Below are positions 16,440-25,065 of a stretch of DNA of 64,000 nt, one piece after another (position 1 is the stretch's first letter; the number at the start of each line of letters is the position of its first letter). Source of the DNA: Fimivicinus intestinavium (lineage in GTDB: Bacteria > Bacillota > Clostridia > Oscillospirales > Acutalibacteraceae). The stretch is taken from assembly GCA_018715765.1 (NCBI GenBank), contig DVKY01000045.1, forward strand, positions 16,551-80,550, written 5' to 3'. Both the position numbers and the translations under genes were made by a program. The notes beneath the pieces are model-generated. The model had not been told where the DNA came from and did not search any database. It saw only the letters and a program-made list of their open reading frames with translations.

Positions 16440-16991
16440 TTACGCCTTCAGCCTGCCGTTTTGCAGCAGCATCGCTGCTTTTAAAACAGCGGCCTGCGTT
16501 TTGCCGTCACGCAGCCGGTTGTCAAGCACCATGCGCACCGCCTCCTCCAGTGGGATGCGCTGCACGGTGAGAAATTCATCCGCATCCAGCTCCTGCTCGC
16601 CAAAGGTCAGGCCTGAGGCGAAATACATATGGATGATCTCCCCGCAATAGCCGGGCGTGGGGTAAAATTTGCCGATCGAGCAAAAGGTGCTTGCCGTCGC
16701 GCCCGTTTCCTCCCGCAGCTCGCGCTTCCCGCTTTCCAGGGGATCCTCGCCGCGCTCAAGCTTTCCCGCGGGCAGCTCGAGCAGCTCTTCCCCATATGGG
16801 TAGCGAAATTGCCGCACAAACAGCAGCTCCCGCTCTGGCGTCAGGGCTGCTACCGTCACGCCGCCGGGGTGCTCCACCACCTCGCGCGCAGCCTTTTGCC
16901 CATTGGGCAGTAAAGCGGTATCGTTGCGCACTGTGATGATCCTCCCGGTATAAATCACCTGCTTCTCCAGCGTTTTTTCCGTTAAATCCAT
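16440..16991 (-). CDS. ADP-ribose pyrophosphatase, Nudix family
   Basis: 183 residues. A textbook Nudix box, GKLERGEDPLESGKRELREE followed by TGA, fits GX5EX7REUXEEXGU exactly. Upstream VVEHPGGVTVAAL and FVRQFRYPYGEELLELPAG are hallmarks of the NudF/YqkG-type ADP-ribose pyrophosphatases, which yield AMP and ribose 5-phosphate. The start at 16991 follows AAAGGA at normal spacing; the frame is open further upstream but without a site. It is divergent from the M14 peptidase gene. Confidence 0.92.
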   Translation of the reverse strand: MDLTEKTLEKQVIYTGRIITVRNDTALLPNGQKAAREVVEHPGGVTVAALTPERELLFVRQFRYPYGEELLELPAGKLERGEDPLESGKRELREETGATASTFCSIGKFYPTPGYCGEIIHMYFASGLTFGEQELDADEFLTVQRIPLEEAVRMVLDNRLRDGKTQAAVLKAAMLLQNGRLKA

Positions 16992-17097
16992 CCGATCAAA
17001 TCCTTTCTTATGTGCGGGGGCATGATCGCGAACCACGCGGCATATTGGTATGGTAAAGGCCCGGCGCCGCCGGCCTGACAAACGGGAGGGATTGTGT

Positions 17098-18000
17098 TTG
17101 GAGCAGATTGTCCGGGCGATACCGCCCGATTACGAAACAATACGAGCTATGCTGGAGGCGCTCAAACGGCGCTTTCCCCAGGCGAAGCTTCACGCCTGCG
17201 GGCGGAGCCTAGCCGGGCGCTCCCTTTATATGCTCGCCATCGGCCCCATGGAAAGCCCGGTGCTCTATGCAGGCGGCTTTCATGGGCAGGAGTGGCTGAC
17301 TCCGCTTTTGCTGCTGCGTTTTTTTGAACGCACAGCCGCCGCCCTGTGGGAGGGGGCGGAAATTTCTTCCATCCCGGTGCGGGACGCCCTGCGCGGGCGC
17401 GGGATTGCCATTCTCCCCTGCGTCAACCCGGATGGCGTCCAGATCGCGCTGCACGGCGCACAGGGCGCGGGCGCCTTTCAGGCGCAGGTCAGCCAAATCA
17501 GTCAGGGCGATTTCAGCCGGTGGAACGCCAACGCCCGCGGCGTGGATATCAACCACAACTTCCCCGCAGGTTGGGAAACACTGCACGAGATGGAGCGGCA
17601 GGCCGGCATTACGGGCCCGGCCCCCCGCCAATATGGCGGGGATGCGCCGGGAAGCGAGCCGGAAACCCAAGCGCTCATCCGCCTGTGCCGGCGCTACGCC
17701 TTCCGCCACGCCCTGGCCATTCACAGCCAGGGGGAAGAAATTTTCTGGCAATATGGGGAACACACGCCGGAGCGCGGCCGGATGATGGCCAGGATCTTCG
17801 CCGCCTCCAGCGGCTACCGACTGGTGGAAAACGATGGCCTTGCCAGCCACGGCGGCTTTAAAGACTGGTTCATTGACGCATTCGGCCGGCCGGCCTTTAC
17901 CTTTGAAATCGGGAAAGGAGAAAACCCGCTGCCGATTGCAGATTTTGAAGCGATCTATACGCGGCTGGAAGAAACGCTGCTGCTTGCCGCGCTGATGTAG
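17098..18000 (+). CDS. M14-family zinc carboxypeptidase
   Basis: About 300 residues. The zinc ligands are His and Glu of GGFHGQEW near residue 60 and His of LAIHSQG near 210; the catalytic Glu is in FTFEIGKGENPL near 277, and RGVDINHNFPAGW is the substrate-binding block. The fold matches gamma-D-glutamyl-diamino acid peptidases that cut peptidoglycan peptides, yet no signal peptide is seen, so a cytoplasmic role in cell-wall peptide recycling is likely. I choose the TTG at 17098 behind GGGAGG because homologues start at this point (EQIVRAIPPDYE); an ATG at 17050 would add 16 basic residues. Confidence 0.88.
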   Translation: MEQIVRAIPPDYETIRAMLEALKRRFPQAKLHACGRSLAGRSLYMLAIGPMESPVLYAGGFHGQEWLTPLLLLRFFERTAAALWEGAEISSIPVRDALRGRGIAILPCVNPDGVQIALHGAQGAGAFQAQVSQISQGDFSRWNANARGVDINHNFPAGWETLHEMERQAGITGPAPRQYGGDAPGSEPETQALIRLCRRYAFRHALAIHSQGEEIFWQYGEHTPERGRMMARIFAASSGYRLVENDGLASHGGFKDWFIDAFGRPAFTFEIGKGENPLPIADFEAIYTRLEETLLLAALM

Positions 18001-18113
18001 GGCCGTCTCGGCCCTGCGGCCGAAAACCTGTTTTTTATTATATACCAAACGCCTGGCTTCCGTCCATAAAAACAGACGATCTTCTTCCGGATCAGGCAGA
18101 ATAAAATAGCGAA

Positions 18114-18172
18114 CGCCCATGCCGCAGGAAAGCCGTCAGGCCGCCGCCTCTGCGACACGGGCGCTGTTTTTT
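18114..18172 (+). terminator. terminator of the M14 peptidase gene
   Basis: CGCCC (18114-18118) pairs with GGGCG (18159-18163), and CGCAG with CTGCG inside; TTTTTT follows at 18167-18172. A tighter GGGCCG/CGGCCC hairpin right after the stop (18000-18015) may assist. Confidence 0.6.
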
Positions 18173-18177
18173 CTGAT

Positions 18178-19056
18178 TCAGCGCTTCTCTTCTAAAAGTC
18201 CCGCCGCTTTTTCATAGCCTCTGATCAGCCGGGACGCCGTTGTTTTCCACCCTTTGCAGCGCTCATTCGGCTCAAAAAGGATCGGCGCGTCAAAGCCCGC
18301 CCAGCTGAGGGCATTGTGAATTCCCGCAAAATCCACGATTCCCTGCCCGGGCATCCAATGGCATTCATCAATGCCGTCATAATCGGAAATATGTACGCTT
18401 GCGATTTGGGGTGCAAATTCCCGCGCATACTGTACGCCGTCCGCCAAAGCCGAATTGCGTCTGGCCCGCAGGGAGGGGCACAGGCGCTGCAACCAGCGCA
18501 GGCGGGTATCCGGCGCCAAGGCCGTAAAATGATTGGTATCAAAGCACAGCCGCAGGCCCGGCACACGCCCGAGCAGCCAGCGGATCTCCGCGGGCGTATT
18601 GCCAAGGCAGGTGCGCGGCAAATTCTCCAGCGCAAGTATCCGGCCCAGCGGCTGCATATATTCCACCAGCTCCCGCAGGGATTTTGCCGCGCGCTCCAGC
18701 AGCAGGGGCCTCTCCCCCTCCCCGACCGGCTCATGGGAGCCGTGGATCACATAAACCCGCGCGCCGGAGCTTTCCGTTAAATCAATGAAGCGCTTAACCG
18801 CCCCCATATGCGCCAGGCGCTGCTCCTCTTCTGCGCAGGCGGGCGTCACACTGTGCCCAAACGGCAAATGCACGGAGAAAACGGTCATCCCCGCCCGTCG
18901 GATCGCCTCCATGCAATCCGCATAGAGCGATGCCTCCATCTCATAATCCTCCCGCAGGCACAGCTCCAGGTACGCAATCCCAGCCCGCTTAAAGGCCGGT
19001 AAGCGATCCAGATAGCAGTCTACTCCACTCATCGTGGTGGACAGGCCATAGTTCAT
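18178..19056 (-). CDS. sugar phosphate isomerase/epimerase-like TIM-barrel protein
   Basis: About 292 residues of the xylose-isomerase-like (AP endonuclease 2) superfamily. Metal-binding residues are expected in VYVIHGSHEP near 113, LALENLPR near 152, FDTNHFT near 182, VHISDYDGID near 233 and ILFEPNE near 267, an order seen in sugar epimerases and endonuclease IV. Short length and absence of DNA-binding loops favour a sugar or inositol catabolic isomerase. The ATG at 19056 (MNYGLSTTM) follows AGGGAAGAAG. It lies near an iron alcohol dehydrogenase on the same strand, separated by a terminator-like hairpin. Confidence 0.82.
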   Translation of the reverse strand: MNYGLSTTMSGVDCYLDRLPAFKRAGIAYLELCLREDYEMEASLYADCMEAIRRAGMTVFSVHLPFGHSVTPACAEEEQRLAHMGAVKRFIDLTESSGARVYVIHGSHEPVGEGERPLLLERAAKSLRELVEYMQPLGRILALENLPRTCLGNTPAEIRWLLGRVPGLRLCFDTNHFTALAPDTRLRWLQRLCPSLRARRNSALADGVQYAREFAPQIASVHISDYDGIDECHWMPGQGIVDFAGIHNALSWAGFDAPILFEPNERCKGWKTTASRLIRGYEKAAGLLEEKR

Positions 19057-19116
19057 CTCTCTTCTTCCCTCGGTTTCCTCAAAGCCCGGGTTCATCGGGC
19101 TCCCAATCCACGGCCA

Positions 19117-19165
19117 CAGCCCCGGTACGCCCTGCCATGCACCGGGGCTGCTCCGCTTTTTTATT
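19117..19165 (+). terminator. terminator-like hairpin between two minus genes
   Basis: CAGCCCCGGT (19117-19126) and ACCGGGGCTG (19141-19150) form a perfect 10-bp stem; on the plus strand it is followed by CTCCGC and TTTTTTATTTTT. Both flanking genes are on the minus strand, so the T-run faces antisense transcription. Confidence 0.65.
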
Positions 19166-19182
19166 TTTGCTTTAAAAACACC

Positions 19183-20352
19183 TCAGCAAAACGCGTCTGA
19201 TAAAATCTCCATCACATCGCTGTCGCTGACGGCCACCGGATCCGCCTCAAACAGGCCGCCCATCGTTTCCCTCGCGTTACACGCGAGCTCCGGGAATTCT
19301 TCAGGAGATAGGCCAAAAGAGGAGAGCGCCAGCCCGTTCACGCTGCACTCCTTCTGCAGCGCTTCTAGGGCGGTGAGAAAATCCTCCGGCCGGTCCGCAT
19401 CCGTCTTGCCGAGCGCACGCGCCAACGCAACCATGCGCCCCACATTCGCCCCCAGGCGGATGAGCCTTGTGTAATAGGCAATGCTAATTGCAATCAGGGC
19501 AGCGCCATGGGGGAGCTTGGGGTGGAAGGCGCTCATCGCATGAGCAATCGAATGCTCCGAAATACAGCCGGAAAGCGTTTCCACCATACCGGAAAGCGTG
19601 TTGGCCAGCGCTACATCTCCGCGCGCCTGTAAATTGGAGCCCTCCTGCACCGCGCGCGGGAGGCTTTTGCCGATAAGCCGCACCGCCTCCAACGCCAGCA
19701 GGTCGCTCATCGGGCTGGCCGCACGGTTCAAATACCCCTCCGTACTGTGGAACAGCGCATCAAAGCCCTGATATGCCGTCAGCCTGGGCGGAACGGACAC
19801 CATCAGCTCCGGGTCAATCACAGACAGCACAGGGAATGTTTTCTCATACCCAAAGCCAATTTTTTCACGCGTCTCCTCATTGGTGGTGACCGTCCAGGGA
19901 TCCGCCTCCGAGCCGGTGCCCGCCGTTGTGGTCACCGCGACGACGGGAAGCGGCGCGTTGGGCACGGGCTTTCCCCGCCCGGTCCCTCCGGAGACATAAT
20001 CCCAATAATCGCCCGGGTTGCGCGCCATCACGGCAATCGCCTTTGCCGCGTCTATGCTGCTGCCGCCGCCCAGGCCCACCACAAAGTCGCAGCCCTGCTC
20101 CTGGCAGAGGGCCGCCCCTGCCATCACCTCGGCCTTCGTCGGGTTCGGCGTGATCCGGTCATAAACAGTAGCCTGTGCGCCCGCGCGCAGGAGCTGCTCC
20201 CGCACACGGTCAAGATAGCCGAATTTTTTGACAGACTGCCCGGCGGACGTTACCAGCAGCGCCTTTCGCCCAGGCAACACGCAGCCGCCCAATTGCTTCA
20301 GGCTGCCAGCCCCGTACAGCAATTTCGTAGGTAAATAAAACGTATACGGCAT
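19183..20352 (-). CDS. iron-containing alcohol dehydrogenase
   Basis: About 389 residues. The NAD(P)-binding loop is GLGGGSSIDAAKA near 93, followed by TTTAGTGSEADPWTV near 144. The metal ligands appear as Asp and His of GFDALFHSTEGY near 199, His of SEHSIAHAMS near 263 and His of LPHGAAL near 278. The family reduces aldehydes or ketones to alcohols with NAD(P)H, often as fermentative or butanol-type dehydrogenases. The ATG at 20352 follows AGAAGG. A good promoter lies 125 bases upstream. Confidence 0.92.
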   Translation of the reverse strand: MPYTFYLPTKLLYGAGSLKQLGGCVLPGRKALLVTSAGQSVKKFGYLDRVREQLLRAGAQATVYDRITPNPTKAEVMAGAALCQEQGCDFVVGLGGGSSIDAAKAIAVMARNPGDYWDYVSGGTGRGKPVPNAPLPVVAVTTTAGTGSEADPWTVTTNEETREKIGFGYEKTFPVLSVIDPELMVSVPPRLTAYQGFDALFHSTEGYLNRAASPMSDLLALEAVRLIGKSLPRAVQEGSNLQARGDVALANTLSGMVETLSGCISEHSIAHAMSAFHPKLPHGAALIAISIAYYTRLIRLGANVGRMVALARALGKTDADRPEDFLTALEALQKECSVNGLALSSFGLSPEEFPELACNARETMGGLFEADPVAVSDSDVMEILSDAFC

Positions 20353-20765
20353 CAAAAAACCTTCTTTCTCCACAATGGCTGGCATCCAAGCGCGGCAAAA
20401 AACGCTGCTCTTTCCGCACAAGCATGGCCGCCGGGCGGCCGGTTACCCTCCGCGCATGGATGCGGATATATAGCGCAATATAACGCAGCCCTCCCGAAAA
20501 GTCAAGATAAACGCAGATGAAAAAAGCGCGCGGCTGGCGAAACGGGCTTACGGCATTCCCTGGGAAAAGCGTCGCCATACTTTCGTATTTTAAGCTTTTT
20601 CACATCGAAAATGCTGTCAACCCATTCGCCATAGAGCGCGCCGGGCCTTCAGGCGCCATTTCATCAGCGGTTTCCCGGCTTCAGGAAGGCTGCTCCGGCA
20701 TATTCCTTAACATATGTTGGATTGGTCCCGTTTATTCCTGTAAACGGCATGGCTTTCTCCTGCCC
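20353..20765. other. intergenic, promoter but no gene
   Basis: Apart from the alcohol dehydrogenase promoter at 20477-20505, the stretch between this gene and the DUF4097 gene shows only a small CCGTTTA/TAAACGG hairpin near 20735, just after the DUF4097 stop. No ORF with a ribosome site is visible. Confidence 0.5.
20477..20505 (-). promoter_or_regulatory. promoter of the iron alcohol dehydrogenase
   Basis: On the minus strand: TTGACT (20500-20505), 17 bases, TATATT (20477-20482). Confidence 0.75.
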
Positions 20766-21644
20766 TCAGCTGATGATTGATGAAAGGATAATATTGCCGG
20801 CGGAGGTGGTCATCTCCATCGTGCAGCCCTCCTCCCCGTAGGAAAACGTCCCGCTGGAGGAGCGCGCCGGCCCTTCAGTCACACTGGAGTCCGCCTGCCC
20901 AAATGCGTTTTGGAATTCACCCGTTCCAATCTTATAGCGCAGCTGGAAGCCCATACTCTTCGGCCATTCCAGGCGGATATCCCCTACCCCGGCATGCATG
21001 GAGAGCGATCCCGCCGCAAGGTTTCCCCCCTCCCAGGCGAGATTCCCTGTATCTGCCGTCAGCTCTGCACGATCCACCAGGCAGCTGCGGAAGGATATGT
21101 CGCCCACCTGGACGTTGGCTTCCACCGCCTTGCAGCGCAGCCCTTCTACCACCAGCTCGCCCACGTCAATATGCGCTTCCAGTGCGGCAAGCTGCTCCTG
21201 CGGCAAATAGATATCAGCCTCCACGCGGGAGGCCGCCGCATTCTCCGGGAGGCGGGTGCCAACGTAGAGCACGCCGCCCTCTCTCTCCAGATAGGGCAGC
21301 TGGCCGGAAGACAGCGCATCGCCCGTTCCATAATACCGGAACTGTATATACGCAGCCCCATTCTCAGAGGGGAGCACCTGCACCTGTGCGGTTTCAAAGG
21401 CAATGTGGAGCTTTTCCTGGGGGGACACGGCAAACTCCAGAGTTGTCGTATCCAGCAGGCTCTCGTCTCCGCCCCATCGGCGCTGCGCATACCAATCCCG
21501 CAGCGAATCTATCCATCTGTTGACGCTGCTGTTCCCCGCCGCAATCTCCTTGAGCTCCCGTGCGCCGACAGCAGCGCCGAAGCAAACCGCCAGTAGTGCG
21601 GATATCAAAAACAAAATTGCAAAAGCAAGGCAAGCTTTTTTCAT
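20766..21644 (-). CDS. DUF4097 beta-repeat surface protein
   Basis: About 292 residues. One N-terminal membrane segment (AFAILFLISALLAVCFGAAV) is followed by a short linker and a long domain with repeated hydrophobic/Gly strands: VEADIYLP, LEAHIDVGELVVEGL, VEANVQVGDISF, AELTADTGNLAWEG, LSMHAGVGDIRLEWP and the terminal TTSAGNIILSS. This parallel-strand repeat is the DUF4097 pattern, proposed to be adhesin-like or part of a membrane-stress sensor. The ATG at 21644 follows GGGAGG. It is the last gene of padR-DUF1700-DUF4097, a common Firmicutes set. Confidence 0.85.
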   Translation of the reverse strand: MKKACLAFAILFLISALLAVCFGAAVGARELKEIAAGNSSVNRWIDSLRDWYAQRRWGGDESLLDTTTLEFAVSPQEKLHIAFETAQVQVLPSENGAAYIQFRYYGTGDALSSGQLPYLEREGGVLYVGTRLPENAAASRVEADIYLPQEQLAALEAHIDVGELVVEGLRCKAVEANVQVGDISFRSCLVDRAELTADTGNLAWEGGNLAAGSLSMHAGVGDIRLEWPKSMGFQLRYKIGTGEFQNAFGQADSSVTEGPARSSSGTFSYGEEGCTMEMTTSAGNIILSSIIS

Positions 21645-21662
21645 CACGCATTCCTCCCTTTC

Positions 21663-22208
21663 TCAGCACATTTTTCGGTAACAGGCGCGCAGGCTCCAGA
21701 GGATGAGCAGCACTGCCAGCACGCCTGCACTGATAAATGCAAGCGATAAACAGGCCAGAAACAGCGCCAGCAGCACCGAGGAGGCAAACAGCCCCGCACC
21801 AATGCCCGCCGCCAAAATGGCTGCTCCCGCCCCGGCCACAGCGACGCCCGCCGGGATGCCGGGCAGCGCGATAAAAAGAAGATCCAGCACAAACAGCACA
21901 ATATAGAGCAGCCTTCCGTTGCTCCCCCGCGCCTGGGGCTGCGCCGCCGCTCTGTTCTCTGGCGTGGGCGGTTCAGGAGGCGCAGGCGGCTGGGGAAAAT
22001 CCCGCGCTTCCACCCGGCTCTGCTGCAGGTAGGTTTGCGCAATCTCCTGCGGATCACCCAGCGCGCGGCAGATTTCCTCCTCGGTTTTGCCCTGCTCAAG
22101 CCCGGCCGCAAAATGCTCCTCATAATCCTGCAAAATCTCCTGCCGGTCTCTTGCCGGGAGATACAGAAGCGCCCGATGCAGCGCATTCAAAAACTCATTC
22201 TTCGTCAT
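21663..22208 (-). CDS. DUF1700 membrane protein
   Basis: 181 residues. The N-terminal part, MTKNEFLNALHRALLYLPARDRQEILQDYEEHF, then ALGDPQEIAQTY is the DUF1700 (HAAS-like) helical signature. A Pro-rich linker and three to four hydrophobic segments with Gly/Ala-rich helices follow. HAAS-type proteins act with PadR regulators and membrane partners in stress signalling; the exact role is unknown. Its ATG at 22208 lies within the padR 3' end behind GGAGGG, so the genes overlap by 14 bases and are coupled. Confidence 0.85.
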   Translation of the reverse strand: MTKNEFLNALHRALLYLPARDRQEILQDYEEHFAAGLEQGKTEEEICRALGDPQEIAQTYLQQSRVEARDFPQPPAPPEPPTPENRAAAQPQARGSNGRLLYIVLFVLDLLFIALPGIPAGVAVAGAGAAILAAGIGAGLFASSVLLALFLACLSLAFISAGVLAVLLILWSLRACYRKMC

Positions 22209-22521
22209 ATTGGTGCCCTCCAATCAAGTGATTGACCTGCCGTGAAAATTCTGTCCATTCCCGATAAAGCGATTCCTGCGTCTGAATCCCTTTCGGCGTC
22301 AGCCGGTAATATTTCCGCGGCGGACCTTCCGGGGATTCCCGCAGCGTCACCTCAAAATAGCCCTCGCCGCGCAGGCGGCGAAGGATCGGGTAGATCGTCC
22401 CCTCTGAAATGGAAATCTCGCTGCTGATCGCCTCCGCCAGCTCATAGCCATATTTTTCGCCCTGCCGCAGCAACGTCAGCACACACAGCTCAAGCGCGCC
22501 TTTTTTAAATTGAACATTCAA
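22195..22521 (-). CDS. PadR-family transcriptional regulator
   Basis: 108 residues: NVQFKKGALELCVLTLL opens the winged helix, followed by YGYELAEAISSEISISEGTIYPILRRL, the usual PadR recognition region, and RKYYRLTPKG in the wing. A short C-terminal helix serves dimerisation (small PadR-s1 type). The TTG at 22521 behind GAGGTGA gives the typical start; a GTG three codons upstream overlaps that ribosome site. It heads the operon and probably represses it. Confidence 0.9.
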   Translation of the reverse strand: MNVQFKKGALELCVLTLLRQGEKYGYELAEAISSEISISEGTIYPILRRLRGEGYFEVTLRESPEGPPRKYYRLTPKGIQTQESLYREWTEFSRQVNHLIGGHQYDEE

Positions 22522-22578
22522 ACCGTTCACCTCGTTTTTTCTTCTCTTGGAAAAGGCGTAATAGTTTATCGCTTATAC

Positions 22579-22607
22579 AGCATATCACAAGGTACTGTTT
22601 ATTGCAA
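22579..22607 (-). promoter_or_regulatory. promoter of padR operon
   Basis: On the minus strand: TTGCAA (22602-22607), 17 bases, TATGCT (22579-22584). It sits about 60 bases before the padR start. Confidence 0.6.
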
Positions 22608-22749
22608 TATAGTTGGCGAAAATTTTTTCTGTTGAATTTGCCAGGCCGTTTTCAGCAGCAGGAAAAAATATCGCTTTTCGCGGTGGGTATGCTAAGAGAA
22701 AAGAAAGGAACGGCGCCAATCAGGAGCCGGTAAAAAATGGTGGTTAAAA

Positions 22750-23808
22750 ATGATTCAGAAACAAATGAAAAAATTTTTGCGTCCGGCGGCGGCCGCCCTG
22801 TTCCTGCTGCCCGCCCTGCTGCTTTCCCCTGCCGGCGCGCTGGAGCGTGCGGATATCCATATCGAAGGGACGCTCACCGTGCCAGGCGCCGGGAGTATTC
22901 CTCAAATCTCGGCAAACGGCGCGCCGGCTTACAGCATGTTGGCCGATGCTTCTCTTCCGGAATCCGGACTTTTTCAACCGACGGAATATGGGGACGCAGG
23001 GCTTCAGGCGATCCTCACCGCCGGATTCCCGCTTGACGAGTTGGGGCTTCAGAAGAAATACAGCGTATCTGACGACGCTGCGCGCGTGGCCACGCAGCAG
23101 GCCATTTGGCTCTATATGGCCGGGTGGAAGACGGAGGCCGGGCAGGCAGCCAGCAGTGATTCGGACTATCTGGATGCGTTGCTGCAAGCAGCGGAGGAGC
23201 CGCTCTTTCAGCCACCCGGTATCTCCGTTACTCCGCTCAACCCGGTTTTTCAAAAACAGGAGGACGGCCTTTATCACTCCGAGATACTGACGGTAGAGGA
23301 TTTAACCGGAAGTATTTCCGTGGATGCAGAAGACGGCGTTCAGCTCTTGGCGGAGGATGGCTCTGCCATTACCGCCCTGCGGAAAGGGGACCGCTTCATT
23401 TTGACGGCGGCAGAGGATCTCACAGAAATCGTCTTACAGGTCACGCACCGGTTCCCACAGGCTGTGCCTGTGCAATACAGCCCGCTTACCAGCGGCGGGC
23501 AAGCAGGCCCGATTGTGCAGGCGCAGCAGCAGGAGCAAACGCGCGTCGGCACATGGCGTTTCGCCCTGCCGCTCGACACCTCTTCCGGCAGCGCGCAGGA
23601 GCCTATGAAGGGGGAAGAGCCCTCCGCAGCAACCCGGAAGGAGAGCGCCACCCCCACATCGGAGGATATCCCCTATACAGATTCCCCCGACACGGGCGGC
23701 TCCGGCGCGGCCTTCCCGGCGGCAGCGCTGCTTGGGCTCTGCTGGGTAGCCACAGGCCTGACAGGGCTCTGGAAGCGCGTGCACCGCACAAAAGGGCAAA
23801 AGAATTAG
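22750..23808 (+). CDS. thioester-domain-like surface protein lacking the cysteine
   Basis: 352 residues. Signal peptide to about residue 31. The next domain contains LTAGFPLDELGL and ATQQAIWLYMAG near 115, the Gln-containing TQxAIW motif of Gram-positive thioester adhesins. The partner cysteine expected in a YCxD-like motif is Ser here (YSMLAD near 61), so the Cys-Gln bond cannot form. A second domain (about 155-275) looks like an all-beta stalk. The C-terminus has a Ser/Thr/Glu-rich linker, a DSPDTGG sorting-like motif, a hydrophobic helix and KRVHRTKGQKN. No sortase is nearby. The ribosome site is weak, so the start is uncertain by a few codons. Confidence 0.75.
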   Translation: MIQKQMKKFLRPAAAALFLLPALLLSPAGALERADIHIEGTLTVPGAGSIPQISANGAPAYSMLADASLPESGLFQPTEYGDAGLQAILTAGFPLDELGLQKKYSVSDDAARVATQQAIWLYMAGWKTEAGQAASSDSDYLDALLQAAEEPLFQPPGISVTPLNPVFQKQEDGLYHSEILTVEDLTGSISVDAEDGVQLLAEDGSAITALRKGDRFILTAAEDLTEIVLQVTHRFPQAVPVQYSPLTSGGQAGPIVQAQQQEQTRVGTWRFALPLDTSSGSAQEPMKGEEPSAATRKESATPTSEDIPYTDSPDTGGSGAAFPAAALLGLCWVATGLTGLWKRVHRTKGQKN

Positions 23809-23837
23809 ATGACAAACCGCTTTTCATATGCTATAAT
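23809..23837 (+). promoter_or_regulatory. promoter of the 23888 gene
   Basis: ATGACA (23809-23814), 17 bases, and TATAAT (23832-23837), the latter with an extended TGC in front. It starts right after the stop of the thioester-like gene, so the next gene is independently transcribed. Confidence 0.75.
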
Positions 23838-23887
23838 GATTGCCAATGATTAGAGACAAGCATATGAGCGGAGGAGAATCAGCCAGC

Positions 23888-24772
23888 ATGGAAATCAAAG
23901 AGGCATTGGCTCTCATTTTTAAGGGCGTTGCGCCCGTCCTTTCGGAAAACGGGTTTGAACCGGTTTATCCGGCAGGCGTTCGGAAGTCGGAGGCCCCTAT
24001 TGAGGAGCAGGAGGGCAAGCTCCGGCTCAGCTTTCAGGGGGAAAAGGGCGCTGTGCGGATTGAATACCGGGAGCAGCGGATCTTCCTTCTGTGTACGGAT
24101 ATCAATGCGGCCGAGGCCACGGACGAGGACTATAAGCAGGCCTCGCTCTCCCTGTTTGATCCCGCCGGAATTGACGATAAGGATATTCGCTATATCGGAA
24201 ACGAATTTACAGACACCATCCGGCAAAAATTTGGCAAAAAAACACGCAGCACAGCAAAATCCAAGCTGCCCACACCCGTCTCCAAATCAGCCGCCAAGAG
24301 CGGCGCGTTGGCCTACGATCCAAACACATTGGCCAGCCGGTTTACCACCATGTACCCGGAGCTGCGGGAGGCTTACCGGGCCAATGTTGAAAAATATGGA
24401 GACTTTCTTGCAGAGGAGTTCTTTGTCCACTACGGGACGCCGGCCGCTATGCAGACCATCCGGCAAAATGATAAGCAGCGTATGAAGAAACTCTTCAATT
24501 TGCTGAACGATATCTATGAAGACGGCACCAACGAGACCCAGAGCCTCATCGCCGTCACCATTCTCGGCGCGATGCACACGGACGCGCAGCTGGTGGAAAA
24601 CGCACGGGAATATATGAGCGATACACTCTCCCAGCCGGTTTTGGCCGTAATCAAATATCTTAATTCCCCGGCTGGCAAGCGTGCGGAGAAAAAGCTGGAA
24701 AACCCGCCGCCCTACAAACCCAAAAAGGCAAAAAAAGAAAAAGGGATGCTCCGCCAGATGCTTGGCCTGTGA
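23888..24772 (+). CDS. uncharacterised cytoplasmic protein
   Basis: About 294 residues, no signal peptide or membrane helix. The N-terminal half (MEIKEALALIFKGVAPVLSE, then alternating strands and RIEYREQRIFLLC) looks like a compact alpha/beta domain; residues 105-150 form a basic Lys/Ser/Pro linker. The C-terminal half (FTTMYPELREAYRANVEKYG, EEFFVHYGTP, LFNLLNDIYEDGTNETQSLI) is helical and acidic. The tail is rich in Lys and Pro. I recognise the pattern from unannotated Clostridia proteins but no function. The ATG at 23888 is taken behind GGAGGAG; earlier in-frame starts at 23840 and 23864 exist. Own promoter and terminator. Confidence 0.75.
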   Translation: MEIKEALALIFKGVAPVLSENGFEPVYPAGVRKSEAPIEEQEGKLRLSFQGEKGAVRIEYREQRIFLLCTDINAAEATDEDYKQASLSLFDPAGIDDKDIRYIGNEFTDTIRQKFGKKTRSTAKSKLPTPVSKSAAKSGALAYDPNTLASRFTTMYPELREAYRANVEKYGDFLAEEFFVHYGTPAAMQTIRQNDKQRMKKLFNLLNDIYEDGTNETQSLIAVTILGAMHTDAQLVENAREYMSDTLSQPVLAVIKYLNSPAGKRAEKKLENPPPYKPKKAKKEKGMLRQMLGL

Positions 24773-24809
24773 GCTTGTATGGCGCTTTGCCTGCAATTGA
24801 TTTTTCACC

Positions 24810-24840
24810 AAAACGCCTCTGTTCCAGAGGCGTTTTTCTT
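24810..24840 (+). terminator. terminator after the 23888 gene
   Basis: AAACGCCTCTG, loop TTC, CAGAGGCGTTT, followed by TTCTTTG: a perfect 11-bp stem. The rest of the spacer to 24999 shows no gene. Confidence 0.9.
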
Positions 24841-24999
24841 TGTCCCTCGCCGCTTCTGCCGGTTGCAGAGAGCTTCCCGCTTCCATTTTGCGGCGGCAGG
24901 CAGAGCAGGCTGCTTCCTGCACCGTCGGCCGCCATGTTTCCGCAAAGCCAAATTTGTAATACAGAAATTTATTTTCTTTGATTTTTGTAGCGTACGCCC

Positions 25000-25028
25000 T
25001 TGACAGGCAACAAGATGTGCTATATAAT
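25000..25028 (+). promoter_or_regulatory. promoter of nrdD-nrdG
   Basis: A consensus promoter: TTGACA (25000-25005), 17 bases, TATAAT (25023-25028). A 160-base leader follows, with an ATGCCG/CGGCAT hairpin near 25110-25130. Confidence 0.88.
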
Positions 25029-25049
25029 AGCAATCGCTGCACGGGAATT

Positions 25050-25065
25050 ACACTATATCTAGTGT
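25050..25065 (+). promoter_or_regulatory. NrdR box
   Basis: ACACTATATCTAGTGT matches the NrdR consensus ACACWATATNTWGTGT. It lies about 15-20 bases past the likely start of transcription. NrdR represses ribonucleotide reductase genes when dATP is high. A second box, usual for NrdR sites, is not evident within 50 bases. Confidence 0.85.
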
